Of a stretch of DNA of 64,000 bases, positions 49,927 through 60,096 are shown one piece after another. Origin of the DNA: Pseudomaricurvus sp965656525. Its GTDB lineage: Bacteria; Pseudomonadota; Gammaproteobacteria; Pseudomonadales; Cellvibrionaceae. The stretch is taken from NCBI GenBank assembly GCA_965656525.1, contig CBFHKY010000004.1, positions 62,001-126,000 on the forward strand, read 5' to 3'. Each line of letters starts with the position of its first letter. Positions within the stretch are counted from its first letter, which is position 1. The notes below the pieces were generated by a model. The model was given only the letters and a program-made list of their open reading frames with translations, searched no databases and was not told where the DNA came from. The position numbers and the translations under genes are program-made.

Positions 49927-52900
49927 CTACTCAACAAACACCCGCGCATTGCGAAACATACGCATCCAGCCACTGTCTTCTTGCCACTCTTCAGGGTGCC
50001 AAGAGTTAGTGACTGCGCGGAACACTCGTTCTGGGTGAGGCATCATGATAGTGGCGCGGCCATCGTTGGAGGTCACACTGGTAATGCCTTGTGGAGAACC
50101 GTTGGGATTGGCTGGATAATCTTCTGTGATAGAGTGGTGGTTATCGACAAAGCGCATAGACACCAGCCCACTCTCGTGAACCTGTGCTAAATGTGACGAA
50201 GCTCTGAACTCGGCACGCCCCTCACCGTGAGCAACCGCAACTGGCATCAATGAACCCGCCATTCCCGTAAACAGAACAGACGGCGATTCTTCAATGCCCA
50301 CCATGCTAAAACGCGCTTCAAATTGCTCAGAAGTATTTCGCACGAACCGCGGCCAATGATCGGCACCAGGGACTAAATCTCTCAGGTTGGACATCATCTG
50401 GCAACCATTGCACACACCCAGACTAAACGTATCATTGCGATCAAAGAACGCGGCAAACTGATCCCGCGCCTGGCTGTTAAACAAGATGGTTTTTGCCCAG
50501 CCTTCACCCGCACCTAAAACATCACCATAACTAAAACCGCCGCAGGCCACCAAACCTCGGAAATCGGACAGGCTCGCTCGACCCGATAGGATATCACTCA
50601 TGTGAACATCCACTGACTCAAATCCTGCACGATCAAACGCAGCGGCCATTTCAACGTGTCCATTCACACCCTGCTCACGCAGTACCGCCAACCGGGGGCG
50701 AACACCCTTTTTAATGTAAGGTGCGGCGACATTATCGTTCACATCAAAACTGAGCTTCACTGACAAACCGGGGTCAACTTGCGTGATGCGCTCAAATTCA
50801 GATTTAGCGCAATCTTCGTTATCGCGAAGCGCCGCTATGCGGTAACTGGTTGTACTCCAAATTCGCTGCAACTCTGAACGACTGTCTTCGTAAATAATCT
50901 CGCCGTCTTTTTCAATACGAAAACTGTCATGACTGTTTAACCAACCCAGTTTAGCGACGGCCACACCAACCGATTTGAAACGTGCCATCACGTCATTGAC
51001 GCAATCGCTAGACACTTGAATCACCGCGCCCAGCTCTTCATTAAAAAGAACTGACAGTGCATCACCGCCAAGCGTGTCAATATTAATATCCACACCACAG
51101 TGCCCCGCAAATGCCATTTCAGCCACGGTTGCAAACAAACCACCATCACCACGGTCGTGATAAGCCAGAATATCCCCTTGTGCCAAGCTTGCCTGCATCG
51201 CAGCAAAAAAACCTTTCAGGGCTGGCGTGTTATTTAAATCCGCAGGCTCATCACCCATCTGATTGTAAACTTGAGCCAAGATAGAAGCGCCCAAGCGATT
51301 ACGGCCCTCCCCCAAATCCAAATACAGCAACTCTGTATCGCCCTTGTCAGTCATTAACTGCGGCGTAACCGTCTTGCGCACGTCAGTCACTGGGGCAAAC
51401 GCGGTAATCACTAGAGATAATGGCGCGGTCACGGCTTTGTCTTCGCCTTGATCCTGCCATGTGGTTCGCATCGACATGGAGTCTTTGCCCACGGGAATCG
51501 TGATCCCTAACTCTGGGCACAATTCCATACCAATCGCTTCAACGGTGCGATACAACTTTTCATCTTCACCAGGGTGGCCCGCTGCGCACATCCAATTTGC
51601 AGAAAGCTTAACGTCTGAAAGCTGCTTGATCGGCGCGGCTGCAATATTGGTGATTGCCTCGCCAATGGCCATACGACCAGAGGCTGGGCCATCTAATAAA
51701 GCAGTGGGGGTTCGCTCCCCCATGCTCATGGCTTCACCAACAAATGTGTCATAGGCTTGTGTGGTCACTGCACAATCCGCCACAGGAACCTGCCAAGGGC
51801 CAACGAATTGATCTCTAACTACCTGCCCCGTGACCGAGCGATCACCAATAGTAATCAAAAAGCTTTTACTGGCCACCGATGGGTGCTGCATTACTCTTTC
51901 GGCGGCGTCATAGACAGTAACGCCACCCAACTTTAATGGTTGAGTCTTGTATTCCCGAGTTTCAGCGGTGCGGTGCATCTTGGGCGGCTTGCCGAACAGG
52001 ATCGACATTGGCAGGTCGACCGCCTTGGTTTCAAAGTGTGTATCGTTCAAGACGATATGATCTTCAGCTGTTGCCTCACCGACAATGGCGTAGGGGCAAC
52101 GCTCCCTTTGACAAATATCCTCAAAAGCTTGCAAATCTTCTGGTTGGATAGCCATTACGTAACGCTCTTGCGCCTCGTTACACCAAATTTCCAAGGGGCT
52201 CATGCCAGGCTCATCGCTGTTAATATTGCGCAATTCAAAATACGCACCACAACCACCGTCTTTAGCCAGCTCGGGGAAAGCGTTTGAATAACCACCCGCG
52301 CCCACATCATGGATAAAAGCAATCGGGTTGTGCTCACCCAACTGCCAGCACTGATCAATGACTTCTTGACAGCGACGTTCAATTTCTGGGTTTTGACGCT
52401 GAACAGAAGCGAAGTCTAAATCTTCAGACGACGTACCGGATGTCATTGATGACGCGGCCCCACCGCCAAGACCAATCAACATAGCTGGGCCACCTAAGGC
52501 AATTAACTTCGCGCCGGGCTCAAATTCATGTTGATCCACGTGTTCGGCTTTGATGTTACCGTAACCACCAGCCAGCATAATGGGCTTATGGTAGCCCCTT
52601 CGCTCACCGCAAAAATCATCCTCGAAGGTGCGAAAATAGCCACAAACATTAGGACGACCAAATTCATTATTGAAAGCCGCGCCGCCTAAAGGGGCTTCGA
52701 TCATAATATCCAAAGGTGTAACAATACGATTGGGCTTACCGTAATCTTGCTCCCACGGCTGGGTGTAAGCGGGAATTTGTAGATTGGAGACCGTAAAACC
52801 AGTTAAGCCAACTTTTGGTTTTGACCCACGGCCGACCGCACCTTCATCACGAATTTCACCACCAGAGCCAGTGCCTGCACCAGGATATGGTGCAATGGCG

Positions 52901-53784
52901 GTTGGATGATTGTGCGTTTCTACCTTCATTAAGATGTGAATATCTTCGTGGTGATAGCCATAACTTTTGGTTACAGGGTCGGGATAAAAACGTCCAGCCT
53001 TTGCCCCTGTGATGACCGAGGCATTATCCGCATAAGCCGACAAAACGTCTTGGCCGCCTTTTTCATAGGTATTTCTGATCATGCCAAATAAAGAAATCGG
53101 CATGTCGTCGCCGTCCAAAGTCCAAGACGCATTGAAGATTTTATGGCGACAATGCTCCGAGTTTGCTTGGGCAAACATCATAAGCTCCACATCAACAGGA
53201 TTTCGCCCTAAACCTTTAAACGCCTCTACGAGGTAATCGATCTCATCATCGGCCAAGGCTAAGCCAAGTTCGCGGTTGGCCACTTCGAGAGCATTTTTGC
53301 CGCCTTCTAAAATATTCACACTTGTCTGCGGACGCGGGGCTTCATGATGGAACAGTACGCTAGCATCTTCCACTGAAGGATAAACCGTTTCCACCATGCG
53401 GTCGTGCAGCAGCGAGGCAACAGCAGAACGGCTTTCACCACCCACCACGTAATAAGAGACACCACGCTCTAGACGAGCCACCTTATTCAACCCAGCGTTA
53501 TGTGCGATGTCTGTTGCTTTAGAAGACCAAGGCGAAATGGTCCCTGGCCGAGGCACCACTACAAACAACATTCCGCTTCCATCCTGTGCTTCAACGGTTG
53601 GTCCATACACCAACAATTGCTGCAAAACCTCTAACTCCGGCTGCGATAACGTCTCACTCACTTCAACAAAGTGAGTGTATTCAGCGTACACCGCTGTTAT
53701 CTTTGGGTCAGCCTGCTGTAATGTGCTGAGAAGTTTTTGAGTGCGAAATTCAGAAAGAGCCGGAGCGCCACGCAGGGTCAGCAT
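49927..53784 (-). CDS. purL: Phosphoribosylformylglycinamidine synthase PurL (single-chain)
   Basis: Fourth step of purine synthesis: FGAR + Gln + ATP to FGAM. 1285 aa (E. coli 1295). Order: PurS-like N-terminal domain (1-150), FGAM synthase domains with the EAFKGLGRNPVDVELMMFAQANSEHCRHKIFNA linker and VETHNHPTAI, nucleotide loops, and a C-terminal glutaminase with nucleophilic Cys in SLGVCNGCQMMSNL and the His/Glu pair in MPHPERVFR. Start ATG 53784 gives MLTLRGAPALSEFR as in other PurL; the frame is open 18 codons upstream. Divergent from mltF. Confidence 0.97.
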   Translation of the reverse strand: MLTLRGAPALSEFRTQKLLSTLQQADPKITAVYAEYTHFVEVSETLSQPELEVLQQLLVYGPTVEAQDGSGMLFVVVPRPGTISPWSSKATDIAHNAGLNKVARLERGVSYYVVGGESRSAVASLLHDRMVETVYPSVEDASVLFHHEAPRPQTSVNILEGGKNALEVANRELGLALADDEIDYLVEAFKGLGRNPVDVELMMFAQANSEHCRHKIFNASWTLDGDDMPISLFGMIRNTYEKGGQDVLSAYADNASVITGAKAGRFYPDPVTKSYGYHHEDIHILMKVETHNHPTAIAPYPGAGTGSGGEIRDEGAVGRGSKPKVGLTGFTVSNLQIPAYTQPWEQDYGKPNRIVTPLDIMIEAPLGGAAFNNEFGRPNVCGYFRTFEDDFCGERRGYHKPIMLAGGYGNIKAEHVDQHEFEPGAKLIALGGPAMLIGLGGGAASSMTSGTSSEDLDFASVQRQNPEIERRCQEVIDQCWQLGEHNPIAFIHDVGAGGYSNAFPELAKDGGCGAYFELRNINSDEPGMSPLEIWCNEAQERYVMAIQPEDLQAFEDICQRERCPYAIVGEATAEDHIVLNDTHFETKAVDLPMSILFGKPPKMHRTAETREYKTQPLKLGGVTVYDAAERVMQHPSVASKSFLITIGDRSVTGQVVRDQFVGPWQVPVADCAVTTQAYDTFVGEAMSMGERTPTALLDGPASGRMAIGEAITNIAAAPIKQLSDVKLSANWMCAAGHPGEDEKLYRTVEAIGMELCPELGITIPVGKDSMSMRTTWQDQGEDKAVTAPLSLVITAFAPVTDVRKTVTPQLMTDKGDTELLYLDLGEGRNRLGASILAQVYNQMGDEPADLNNTPALKGFFAAMQASLAQGDILAYHDRGDGGLFATVAEMAFAGHCGVDINIDTLGGDALSVLFNEELGAVIQVSSDCVNDVMARFKSVGVAVAKLGWLNSHDSFRIEKDGEIIYEDSRSELQRIWSTTSYRIAALRDNEDCAKSEFERITQVDPGLSVKLSFDVNDNVAAPYIKKGVRPRLAVLREQGVNGHVEMAAAFDRAGFESVDVHMSDILSGRASLSDFRGLVACGGFSYGDVLGAGEGWAKTILFNSQARDQFAAFFDRNDTFSLGVCNGCQMMSNLRDLVPGADHWPRFVRNTSEQFEARFSMVGIEESPSVLFTGMAGSLMPVAVAHGEGRAEFRASSHLAQVHESGLVSMRFVDNHHSITEDYPANPNGSPQGITSVTSNDGRATIMMPHPERVFRAVTNSWHPEEWQEDSGWMRMFRNARVFVE

Positions 53785-54374
53785 AGTGGGTAAAAACCTC
53801 TTGGTTCGGGATAACGTTGAGATGACAACAGTGGTCACAAAGTTTTAGCAGTGATCAATGCAATAAAGTAGCAAGACATACCTCTAAGAGCTAAGAGCCC
53901 GCCAGTTTTATCTTGTTGAGCATATCGCGCGTCAACAAGATCAGAATCATCTTTATTGGTGTCCGTAAAAAGGCGTTTATTATACTGGATATCACAAGGC
54001 TTAGCAGCCTTTATAGCTAGCAGAACATCACGACTCCCAATTTCCACAGACACACCCCTAGCGCCCCATAATTTTGAGAGCAACTATCGCCTTGTCGCCA
54101 AAATTAACATCAACTACTACACTTAAACTGAAAAAACAAGCTAGCCGCGCACGTCTTTTACCTATAGAATCGCGCAAAATTTGAACTGGACGCTCAATTA
54201 CGATGCTTTATTTCGATTAAAGCCCAAACACAGGGCATTAATCCCTGCATGTTCAGTTTCATTGCTCGGCCGTTAGATATAAAGAAGGCCAGCGAGATAG
54301 GGGTTCAGCCAGCATTCAGGCCCCCGAGTATAAACTGACTCATATAACTGAGACCGCATTAACGGGAGACTCAA
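53785..54374. promoter_or_regulatory. Divergent purL/mltF intergenic region
   Basis: 590 bp. A perfect TATAAT on the minus strand (53984-53979) is a candidate purL -10 but no matching -35 is evident. A 6-bp palindrome AAGGCT-TAGC-AGCCTT lies at 53997-54012, just upstream of it, and could be an operator. The open frame at 53835-54083 on the minus strand has no family resemblance. No clear mltF promoter seen. Confidence 0.4.
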
Positions 54375-55832
54375 ATGCCAAGTACACTGAGCTTTTTTCG
54401 TTACAGTGCCCTATCGATTGCACTGGCGGTGACTCTGTTTTTGGCTGGCAGCCATACGCCAACCGCCTTGGAGCAAGTACTCAGCTCTGGTGAACTGCAT
54501 ATTATCTCCCGCAATGGCCCAACGACTTATTACGAAGGGCCTCAAGGCCTTGAGGGGTATGAATACCTGCTTGCCAAGGGTTTTGCCGATGAATTGGGTG
54601 TTGAATTGGTTATTCGTGAACAAGAAGACCTTGGCAATATGTTCAACCGCGTGGCTAATAATCCACTGCGTCTTGCGGCCGCGGGCCTCACTATCACCCC
54701 TGAGCGACAGAAACAGGTTCGCTTTACCCGCCCTTATTTAGAGGTTCAGCAAGTTGTTATTTATAGAGCGGGTGAGGCTCGCCCTAAAGCGATCGAGGAT
54801 CTTTACAACAAAAGTATCCTAACCATCGCTCACAGCTCCCATGCCGAAACACTTAAAAAACTCAGCCAGCAACATCCCTCGCTCGCGTGGAAAGAACAGT
54901 CAGACCTCGAAATGAGCGACATCATTGAGATGGTGCATAAAGGTGAAGTGGATATTGCCGTGGTGGACTCTAATGCACTGGATTTGAACCGCAACTTGTA
55001 CCCGCGTGCGCGCAAAGCTTTTTTCTTGAATGAAACACCCGATCGCTTAGCGTGGGCTTTTCAGAAGAGTAGCGATGACTCATTGTTTGCACGCGCGGAT
55101 GCCTACTTAACAAAAGCTCAAGATAGCGGCTTTTTGGCGCAGCTGAACGAATCTATTTACGGGCAAATACCAGACCTAGATCGCGGCAGTGCATTAACAT
55201 TTGCTCACCGCTTAGAGACTCGCTTACCGCGCTGGCAAGAAGATTTAGCCAACGCCGGAGACTCCTATGACTTAGATTGGATGCTACTGGCAGCGATGAG
55301 CTATCAAGAGTCCCACTGGAATTCACGTGCCCGCTCTTATACGGGTGTGCGCGGTTTAATGATGCTCACCCTAACAACCGCAAAAGAGATGGGTGTTGAT
55401 AATCGCTTAGACCCGATCCAAAGTATTCATGGCGGGGCAAAATACTTTCGTAAAATCTACGACCGCATTCCCAGTGATATAGAAAATAATGACCGAACCT
55501 GGATGGCATTGGCTGCCTATAACGTAGGGTACGGACATTTAGAAGACGCACGCGTGCTGACCGAGCGCATGGGCTACAACCCTCATAAATGGGAGGATGT
55601 CCGTAAACATTTGCCGCTGCTCGCCAAGCGCTCTTACTACCGTACAGTCAAACATGGTTACGCACGCGGTTGGGAGCCGGTTAAATACGTCGACAATATT
55701 CGCAGTTTCTACACCACCATCGCGCTTCACCAACAAATTCAAAATCGCCGACTGGCTTATGCTGCAAGAAATAGCATCGTCCCTGTAGACTTCCATGACG
55801 ACAGCACCGGCGACGACCTTTCCATGCTGTAA
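54375..55832 (+). CDS. mltF: Membrane-bound lytic murein transglycosylase F
   Basis: 485 aa. N-terminal signal/anchor (residues 10-28), ABC-binding-protein-like domain (SBP_bac_3) at about 38-270, and SLT lytic transglycosylase domain at about 285-440 with catalytic Glu312 in SYQESHWNSRA, GVRGLMMLT and AAYNVGYGHLEDA. Cuts peptidoglycan to 1,6-anhydro products at the outer membrane, with the N-domain regulating activity. No lipobox cysteine: the cleavage region reads LAGSHTPTA. Lies between purL and tadA, exactly as in E. coli. ATG 54375 with CGGGAG upstream. Confidence 0.95.
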   Translation: MPSTLSFFRYSALSIALAVTLFLAGSHTPTALEQVLSSGELHIISRNGPTTYYEGPQGLEGYEYLLAKGFADELGVELVIREQEDLGNMFNRVANNPLRLAAAGLTITPERQKQVRFTRPYLEVQQVVIYRAGEARPKAIEDLYNKSILTIAHSSHAETLKKLSQQHPSLAWKEQSDLEMSDIIEMVHKGEVDIAVVDSNALDLNRNLYPRARKAFFLNETPDRLAWAFQKSSDDSLFARADAYLTKAQDSGFLAQLNESIYGQIPDLDRGSALTFAHRLETRLPRWQEDLANAGDSYDLDWMLLAAMSYQESHWNSRARSYTGVRGLMMLTLTTAKEMGVDNRLDPIQSIHGGAKYFRKIYDRIPSDIENNDRTWMALAAYNVGYGHLEDARVLTERMGYNPHKWEDVRKHLPLLAKRSYYRTVKHGYARGWEPVKYVDNIRSFYTTIALHQQIQNRRLAYAARNSIVPVDFHDDSTGDDLSML

Positions 55833-55946
55833 TAGGCCGCTGCGGGTCTTGTGCTAACAACCCTGCTGTATTTACTTTACGCCTTAGACACACCTGCTTA
55901 AAAAGCAAAACCTTGGGGACAAAAGAGCTTCAAAAAGCTCTAAAAA

Positions 55947-56447
55947 TCACTTTTCACCGAACTCTTTTTGGCGCTTCTTTAGAGCCTTAAGCTCTGTTCG
56001 ACGCCGTTTAAAGAAACTCTGCATCAAAGAGATTGCCTCTGCTTCAAAAATACCATGTCGATACTGCACACGGTGGTTTATATTGGGCTGATCAAATACC
56101 CTCGCATTGCTAATAACAGCTCCCGCCTTCGGCTCAGCTGCCGCAAAAACAACCTCGCCAATGCGCGCATGTATCAGCGCACCAGCACACATGGTACAAG
56201 GCTCTATCGTGACATATAACACGGCATTGGGTAGGCGGTAGTTACCCTCCGCTTCACCTGCCTGACGCAACGCCATAATTTCTGCATGTGCAGAGGGGTC
56301 ACAGCGGCTTATGGGTTGATTCCAGCCCTCTCCAATCATCTTCCCATCCAATACGACAACAGCACCGACTGGAACTTCATCGATGAATGAGGCGCGCTCA
56401 GCCAATTCTAAAGCGCGTCTCATCCAGCGTTCATCTTCAGTAGACAT
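55947..56447 (-). CDS. tadA: tRNA adenosine(34) deaminase TadA
   Basis: Makes inosine at the wobble position of tRNA-Arg(ACG). 166 aa. Zinc deaminase motifs: His and catalytic Glu in DPSAHAEIMAL, and PCTMCAGALIHARI. N-terminal DERWMRRALELAERA and C-terminal NHRVQYRHGIFEAEAISLMQSFFKRRR are TadA-specific. Convergent with mltF, 114 bp between stops. rlmA precedes by 12 bp on the same strand, so they are likely co-transcribed. Confidence 0.96.
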   Translation of the reverse strand: MSTEDERWMRRALELAERASFIDEVPVGAVVVLDGKMIGEGWNQPISRCDPSAHAEIMALRQAGEAEGNYRLPNAVLYVTIEPCTMCAGALIHARIGEVVFAAAEPKAGAVISNARVFDQPNINHRVQYRHGIFEAEAISLMQSFFKRRRTELKALKKRQKEFGEK

Positions 56448-56459
56448 GCATTGTCCTTA

Positions 56460-57296
56460 TTAAGCGGTGCATGTAGGTTGTAACTTGAATACAGAAAAAT
56501 CGATCGTCACTTGAAGTTTTTCCAGCGCCGATAGAGCCTCACGGCCATCTTTGCGGCCACACCACGCTAAAGGTGTCATGGCCAACAACTGCTGAATATC
56601 CTCTGACTGTTTCAAAGATAAAGAAAAGTGAAGTCTTTCTGACTCTGCCAACGAAAAGCCTTCGGGCACTTCAGTGGCATCGTGCTCCATAGGCGTATCG
56701 TACAAAAACTCTTTCAGTTCAAATAAATGTCTCGGCCCAGGCGTTACCAACCAAAGCTCACCGTTTGGCTTAAGAACCCTCGCCACCTCGTTAAAACTGC
56801 CAGGCGCAAACACCCGCAAAAGCACATCGACACTGTCAGACATTACTGGTAATTGAAAGGCGCTAGCAACAACCACGGTATCCGCAGGCAATCGTCGAGA
56901 GGTGAGCTTAGCCGCCTCTTTCGAAATATCCAGCCCATACCCCTCCAGCGGAGAGTCGCTACGAGAACCTTTTACTTGCAGTAAGGAGCTCAAGTAAAAG
57001 CCTTCGCCGCAACCACTGTCGAGTAAAACATGAGAGCGCTGAGCTTGAAATAGACGTCGCTGTAACCACGTTTGCAGTAGAAACTCTAGAGGCTGGAAGT
57101 GCCCCTTTTGCAAAAACTTCTGCCTTTGAATAAGCATATTACGGTCATCACCCGGATGACTGCTGCGGCGATGATGGGCGGGCAACAAATTCACATAACC
57201 CTGTTTAGCACGATCAAAACTGTGGCCGGATAAACATCGCAAACCCTGTGCCTCTTTGAATAAACCCTGCTGACAGAGCGGACACGCCCAAATCAA
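56460..57296 (-). CDS. rlmA: 23S rRNA (guanine-N1) methyltransferase RlmA
   Basis: 278 aa. N-terminal zinc finger CPLCQQGL...CLSGHSFD (Cys-x2-Cys...Cys-x3-His), FDRAKQGYVNLLPAHHRRSSHPGD, SAM motif LLDSGCGEGFYLSSL, and LRVFAPGSFNEVARVLKPNGEL. Methylates G745 (or the Gram-positive-type G748) of 23S rRNA; residues match the G745 group more by gene context than by decisive motif. TTG start overlaps the stop of the upstream DUF1653 gene by 4 nt, so translation is coupled. Confidence 0.92.
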   Translation of the reverse strand: MIWACPLCQQGLFKEAQGLRCLSGHSFDRAKQGYVNLLPAHHRRSSHPGDDRNMLIQRQKFLQKGHFQPLEFLLQTWLQRRLFQAQRSHVLLDSGCGEGFYLSSLLQVKGSRSDSPLEGYGLDISKEAAKLTSRRLPADTVVVASAFQLPVMSDSVDVLLRVFAPGSFNEVARVLKPNGELWLVTPGPRHLFELKEFLYDTPMEHDATEVPEGFSLAESERLHFSLSLKQSEDIQQLLAMTPLAWCGRKDGREALSALEKLQVTIDFSVFKLQPTCTA

Positions 57297-57574
57297 GTCC
57301 GTACACCTCCAAACTCAGCCTCACACGACGGCGCCCGAGGGTAATCTGCCGAAGAGAAGGGTTTTACCCAAGCAAAGCGAGGGCACTCTTCCCCTGCAAC
57401 CTCCACTGCCTCAGAAAACATTTTGAGCGGTCTCACCCACCAACTGTAATCACCATACAAACATCGGTAGACCACCATTCGATCTTCCGTTTCTGTGTGA
57501 GTGACGATATTAAATACGTGGTAATCTTTTCCTTTATAATGGCGATACACGCCAGGTGTTATGTGTTTCGTCAT
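57293..57574 (-). CDS. DUF1653 family small protein
   Basis: 93 aa. The DUF1653 core is visible: GVYRHYKGKDYHVFNIVTHTETEDRMVVYRCLYGDYSWWVRPLKMFSE. Function of the family is unknown; it often occurs as a small stand-alone protein. Its stop overlaps the rlmA start, so it heads a DUF1653-rlmA-tadA transcript. Confidence 0.88.
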   Translation of the reverse strand: MTKHITPGVYRHYKGKDYHVFNIVTHTETEDRMVVYRCLYGDYSWWVRPLKMFSEAVEVAGEECPRFAWVKPFSSADYPRAPSCEAEFGGVRT

Positions 57575-57848
57575 TTCTGGTGTTGCCTTATGGATGCTAA
57601 ATATGAGCCAATATCAATTGGCGTATTTTACCGTAAACTTTTCTGCTTCTATATCCCTGCGTCGTAATACAGTTCACCAACATACCAATCCCTTGCCCCC
57701 TCGCACACTCATCAAAAGCCCTAGCTACGTACAAATGCGCTTTAATCCACAGCTACCTAAGGCAAAGAAGTATAAAAGTCGGAAAAGGGTCTTTTTTGAT
57801 GGCTCAGAAACCGCTAACATTGCGCATCTGAAAATTAAGAGGTTCATT

Positions 57849-58169
57849 ATGCCAACTATTCACTACATTGATGCCAATGAGACCGAGACTGACGTTGAAG
57901 TATCTGTTGGCGAAAACTTGATGCAAGCCGCCTTGGACAACATGGTTAATGGTATTTTAGGTGATTGCGGTGGCGCTTGCGCTTGCGCGACCTGTCACGT
58001 GTATGTCGACGATGCTTGGATGGGTAAACTTCCTCCAGCTGACGACGTTGAAAAAGACCTGCTCGAGATGGCTGTTGACCCTCAAGAAAATAGTCGTTTA
58101 GGGTGCCAAGTGGTTGTCACTGAAGATTTAGATGGCTTGATTGTCCGTCTACCAGTGTCTCAATTTTAA
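57849..58169 (+). CDS. [2Fe-2S] ferredoxin, adrenodoxin/putidaredoxin type
   Basis: 106 aa. Cluster ligands: Cys-x5-Cys-x2-Cys in GDCGGACACATCHVYV and the fourth Cys in RLGCQVVVT about 36 residues later. Acidic surface around DDVEKDLLEMAVDP as in adrenodoxin-type ferredoxins that serve cytochromes P450 or biosynthetic enzymes. AGAGG 8 nt before ATG 57849; the frame is open 96 codons upstream but without similarity. A terminator follows, so a single-gene unit. No P450 or ferredoxin reductase is nearby. Confidence 0.93.
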   Translation: MPTIHYIDANETETDVEVSVGENLMQAALDNMVNGILGDCGGACACATCHVYVDDAWMGKLPPADDVEKDLLEMAVDPQENSRLGCQVVVTEDLDGLIVRLPVSQF

Positions 58170-58174
58170 GAAAA

Positions 58175-58209
58175 AAATAAACCAGCTCTATTCGGGGGCT
58201 GGTTTATTT
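58175..58209 (+). terminator. Terminator of the ferredoxin gene
   Basis: AAATAAACCAGC / GCTGGTTTATTT, a 12-bp perfect stem with an 11-nt loop, the right arm ending in T-rich TTTATTTCTT. Starts 5 bp after the stop. Confidence 0.88.
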
Positions 58210-58378
58210 CTTATTAACATCAGGCAGCTCTTTTAAGTTACTAGAGAATTAGCCAACCCTCTTTAAATCTAGCGACTACACGTCACAACCTCTCCATTCT
58301 CCCCCCTCTAATGCCGCGTAAAAATCAGCGTACTACTGAAGAGATGAATACTGAAAGGCCCCAACTTGAATGCAACAA

Positions 58379-59776
58379 TTAAAACCGTCGCGCTCTATTG
58401 AGACCATTTAGCGCAGCAATACGGTACGCCTCAGCCATCGTGGGATAGTTAAAAGTGTTTTTAACAAAATATTTGATGCTGTTAGCCTCACCCGATTGGT
58501 TCATGATCGCTTGACCGATATGAATAATTTCTGATGCTTCAGCGCCAAAGCAGTGAATACCCAAAATTTCCAATGTATCAACTCTAAAGAGTAATTTGAG
58601 CATACCCACATCTTCGCCGCTGATTTGGGCTCTCGCGGTATTTTTAAAAAAGGCTCGACCCACCTCATAAGGCACCTTGGCCTCTGTCAGCTCTCTTTCC
58701 GTCAGGCCTATGGAACTGATTTCTGGCAGCGTATAAATGCCCGTTGGCGCATCTTTAACAAAACGGACATTCATGCCGCAGATACCCCTGGCACAGGCTC
58801 TCCCCTGATCATATGATGCACTGGCAAGGCTCGGCCAACCAATCACATCGCCCACCGCATAAATACCTTTTACATCGGTTTCATAGCGCTCTGACACCGT
58901 CAGTTGCCCACGGTGATCTGGTTTCAAGTCAATAGCGTCCAAATTGAGCGTATCCGTATTACCTGTTCGACCATTACACCAGAGCAGTGCGTCGGCACTG
59001 ATGCGCTTACCCGACTTAAGGTGCAAAGTCACACTTCTCTCATCCGCCTCTACTGATGCGTATTCTTCACTGTGGCGAACCGTTACCCCCCCATCACGCA
59101 AGTGATAGCTGAGCGCATCCGATATTTCACCATCTAAAAATGACAGTAGCTGTTCACGACTGTTTATCAAATCAACCTTGATATCCAAACCCGCAAAAAT
59201 AGACGCGTATTCACACCCAATCACCCCCGCACCATAAATAATCAAGGTTCTTGGCGTATGACTCATGGTTAAAATGGTGTCGCTATCGTAGACACGAGGG
59301 TGATGGAAGTTCACATTTTCAGGACGGTAAGGGCGTGAACCCGTCGCAATAACGATACTTTTAGCATTGATGGTTTCTATAGCGCCATCTTCAAGCTTCA
59401 CTTGAACCTTATTTGCATCGATAAAGGTGGCTTCACCAATATGAGTTTTTATCCGGTTGCGAGCATAACGTGCCGTAAAAGTTTCCACTTGCTTGGGAGT
59501 CACCTTACTGGCCACTTCCAACACCTCTGGAAAAGAAACCCAGCGTGGATCACCAATGGTCCGAAACAAAGAAAGCGTGTTATAGCGAATAATTTGTTTT
59601 ACGGCATGACGCAACGATTTTGAAGGAATAGTGCCTTTATGAGCACAATTGCCACCCAACATCTCGGGGCGCTCTATCACCGCTGCACGCAGACCAGATT
59701 TGGTCGCCGACATGACTGCTCCATCCCCCGCAGGGCCAGACCCAATCACCAGTAAATCGTAGGTGTACTCCGCCAT
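58379..59776 (-). CDS. sthA: Soluble pyridine nucleotide transhydrogenase SthA
   Basis: 465 aa (E. coli 466). FAD enzyme that moves hydride between NADPH and NAD+. FAD loop VIGSGPAGDGAVM, the GGNCAHKGTIPSKSLRHA segment where dihydrolipoamide dehydrogenases have a redox disulfide but only one Cys remains here (as in SthA), NAD(P) loop IYGAGVIGCEYASIF, and the C-terminal IHIGQAIM and FNYPTMAEAYRIAALNGLNR. ATG 59776 chosen over GTG 59782. Confidence 0.95.
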   Translation of the reverse strand: MAEYTYDLLVIGSGPAGDGAVMSATKSGLRAAVIERPEMLGGNCAHKGTIPSKSLRHAVKQIIRYNTLSLFRTIGDPRWVSFPEVLEVASKVTPKQVETFTARYARNRIKTHIGEATFIDANKVQVKLEDGAIETINAKSIVIATGSRPYRPENVNFHHPRVYDSDTILTMSHTPRTLIIYGAGVIGCEYASIFAGLDIKVDLINSREQLLSFLDGEISDALSYHLRDGGVTVRHSEEYASVEADERSVTLHLKSGKRISADALLWCNGRTGNTDTLNLDAIDLKPDHRGQLTVSERYETDVKGIYAVGDVIGWPSLASASYDQGRACARGICGMNVRFVKDAPTGIYTLPEISSIGLTERELTEAKVPYEVGRAFFKNTARAQISGEDVGMLKLLFRVDTLEILGIHCFGAEASEIIHIGQAIMNQSGEANSIKYFVKNTFNYPTMAEAYRIAALNGLNRARRF

Positions 59777-59816
59777 GCTCACCCTTGCTCCTTAGTATGA
59801 GTAAATCACTATAACG

Positions 59817-60056
59817 TTATTTTTTAGTCGCATCATAACCTAGCATAGACGGAGACTCAGGTTTAGCACCAACTTCTTGCTCATCGCATTTATTAGGGTC
59901 CCCACCACACAGGTCACACACATACTCTTCCTCACCCAATGCCGCTCCGACACCACCGCATGAACCTTTTAAAGGTTTACGCCCCAGCAATACGCCTACT
60001 GACATGGCAACAACAAATATCAACAGCATAACTAACGTTAAAAAAAAGATTTGCAC
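59817..60056 (-). CDS. nqrM: NQR maturation factor NqrM (DUF539)
   Basis: 79 aa from GTG 60056 (AGGAG 7 nt upstream). One membrane span (residues 2-24), then GRKPLKGSCGGVGAALGEEEYVCDLCGGDPNKCDE with four cysteines. In Vibrio NqrM delivers the iron that sits between NqrD and NqrE. The frame is open upstream into apbE but only this start gives the family N-terminus. Ends the nqr-apbE-nqrM run. Confidence 0.94.
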   Translation of the reverse strand: MQIFFLTLVMLLIFVVAMSVGVLLGRKPLKGSCGGVGAALGEEEYVCDLCGGDPNKCDEQEVGAKPESPSMLGYDATKK

Positions 60057-60096
60057 AACAACACTCCTCTTTAGAATAGGATGGCACCATAAAGTA

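Noticed and set aside
53835..54083. 82-codon minus-strand frame upstream of purL
   Set aside because: No recognisable product, no good ribosome binding site, overlaps the upstream extension of purL and the likely purL promoter region.
57561..57848. In-frame 96-codon extension upstream of the ferredoxin
   Set aside because: A good ribosome binding site precedes ATG 57849 and the extension has no similarity to ferredoxins or targeting sequences.
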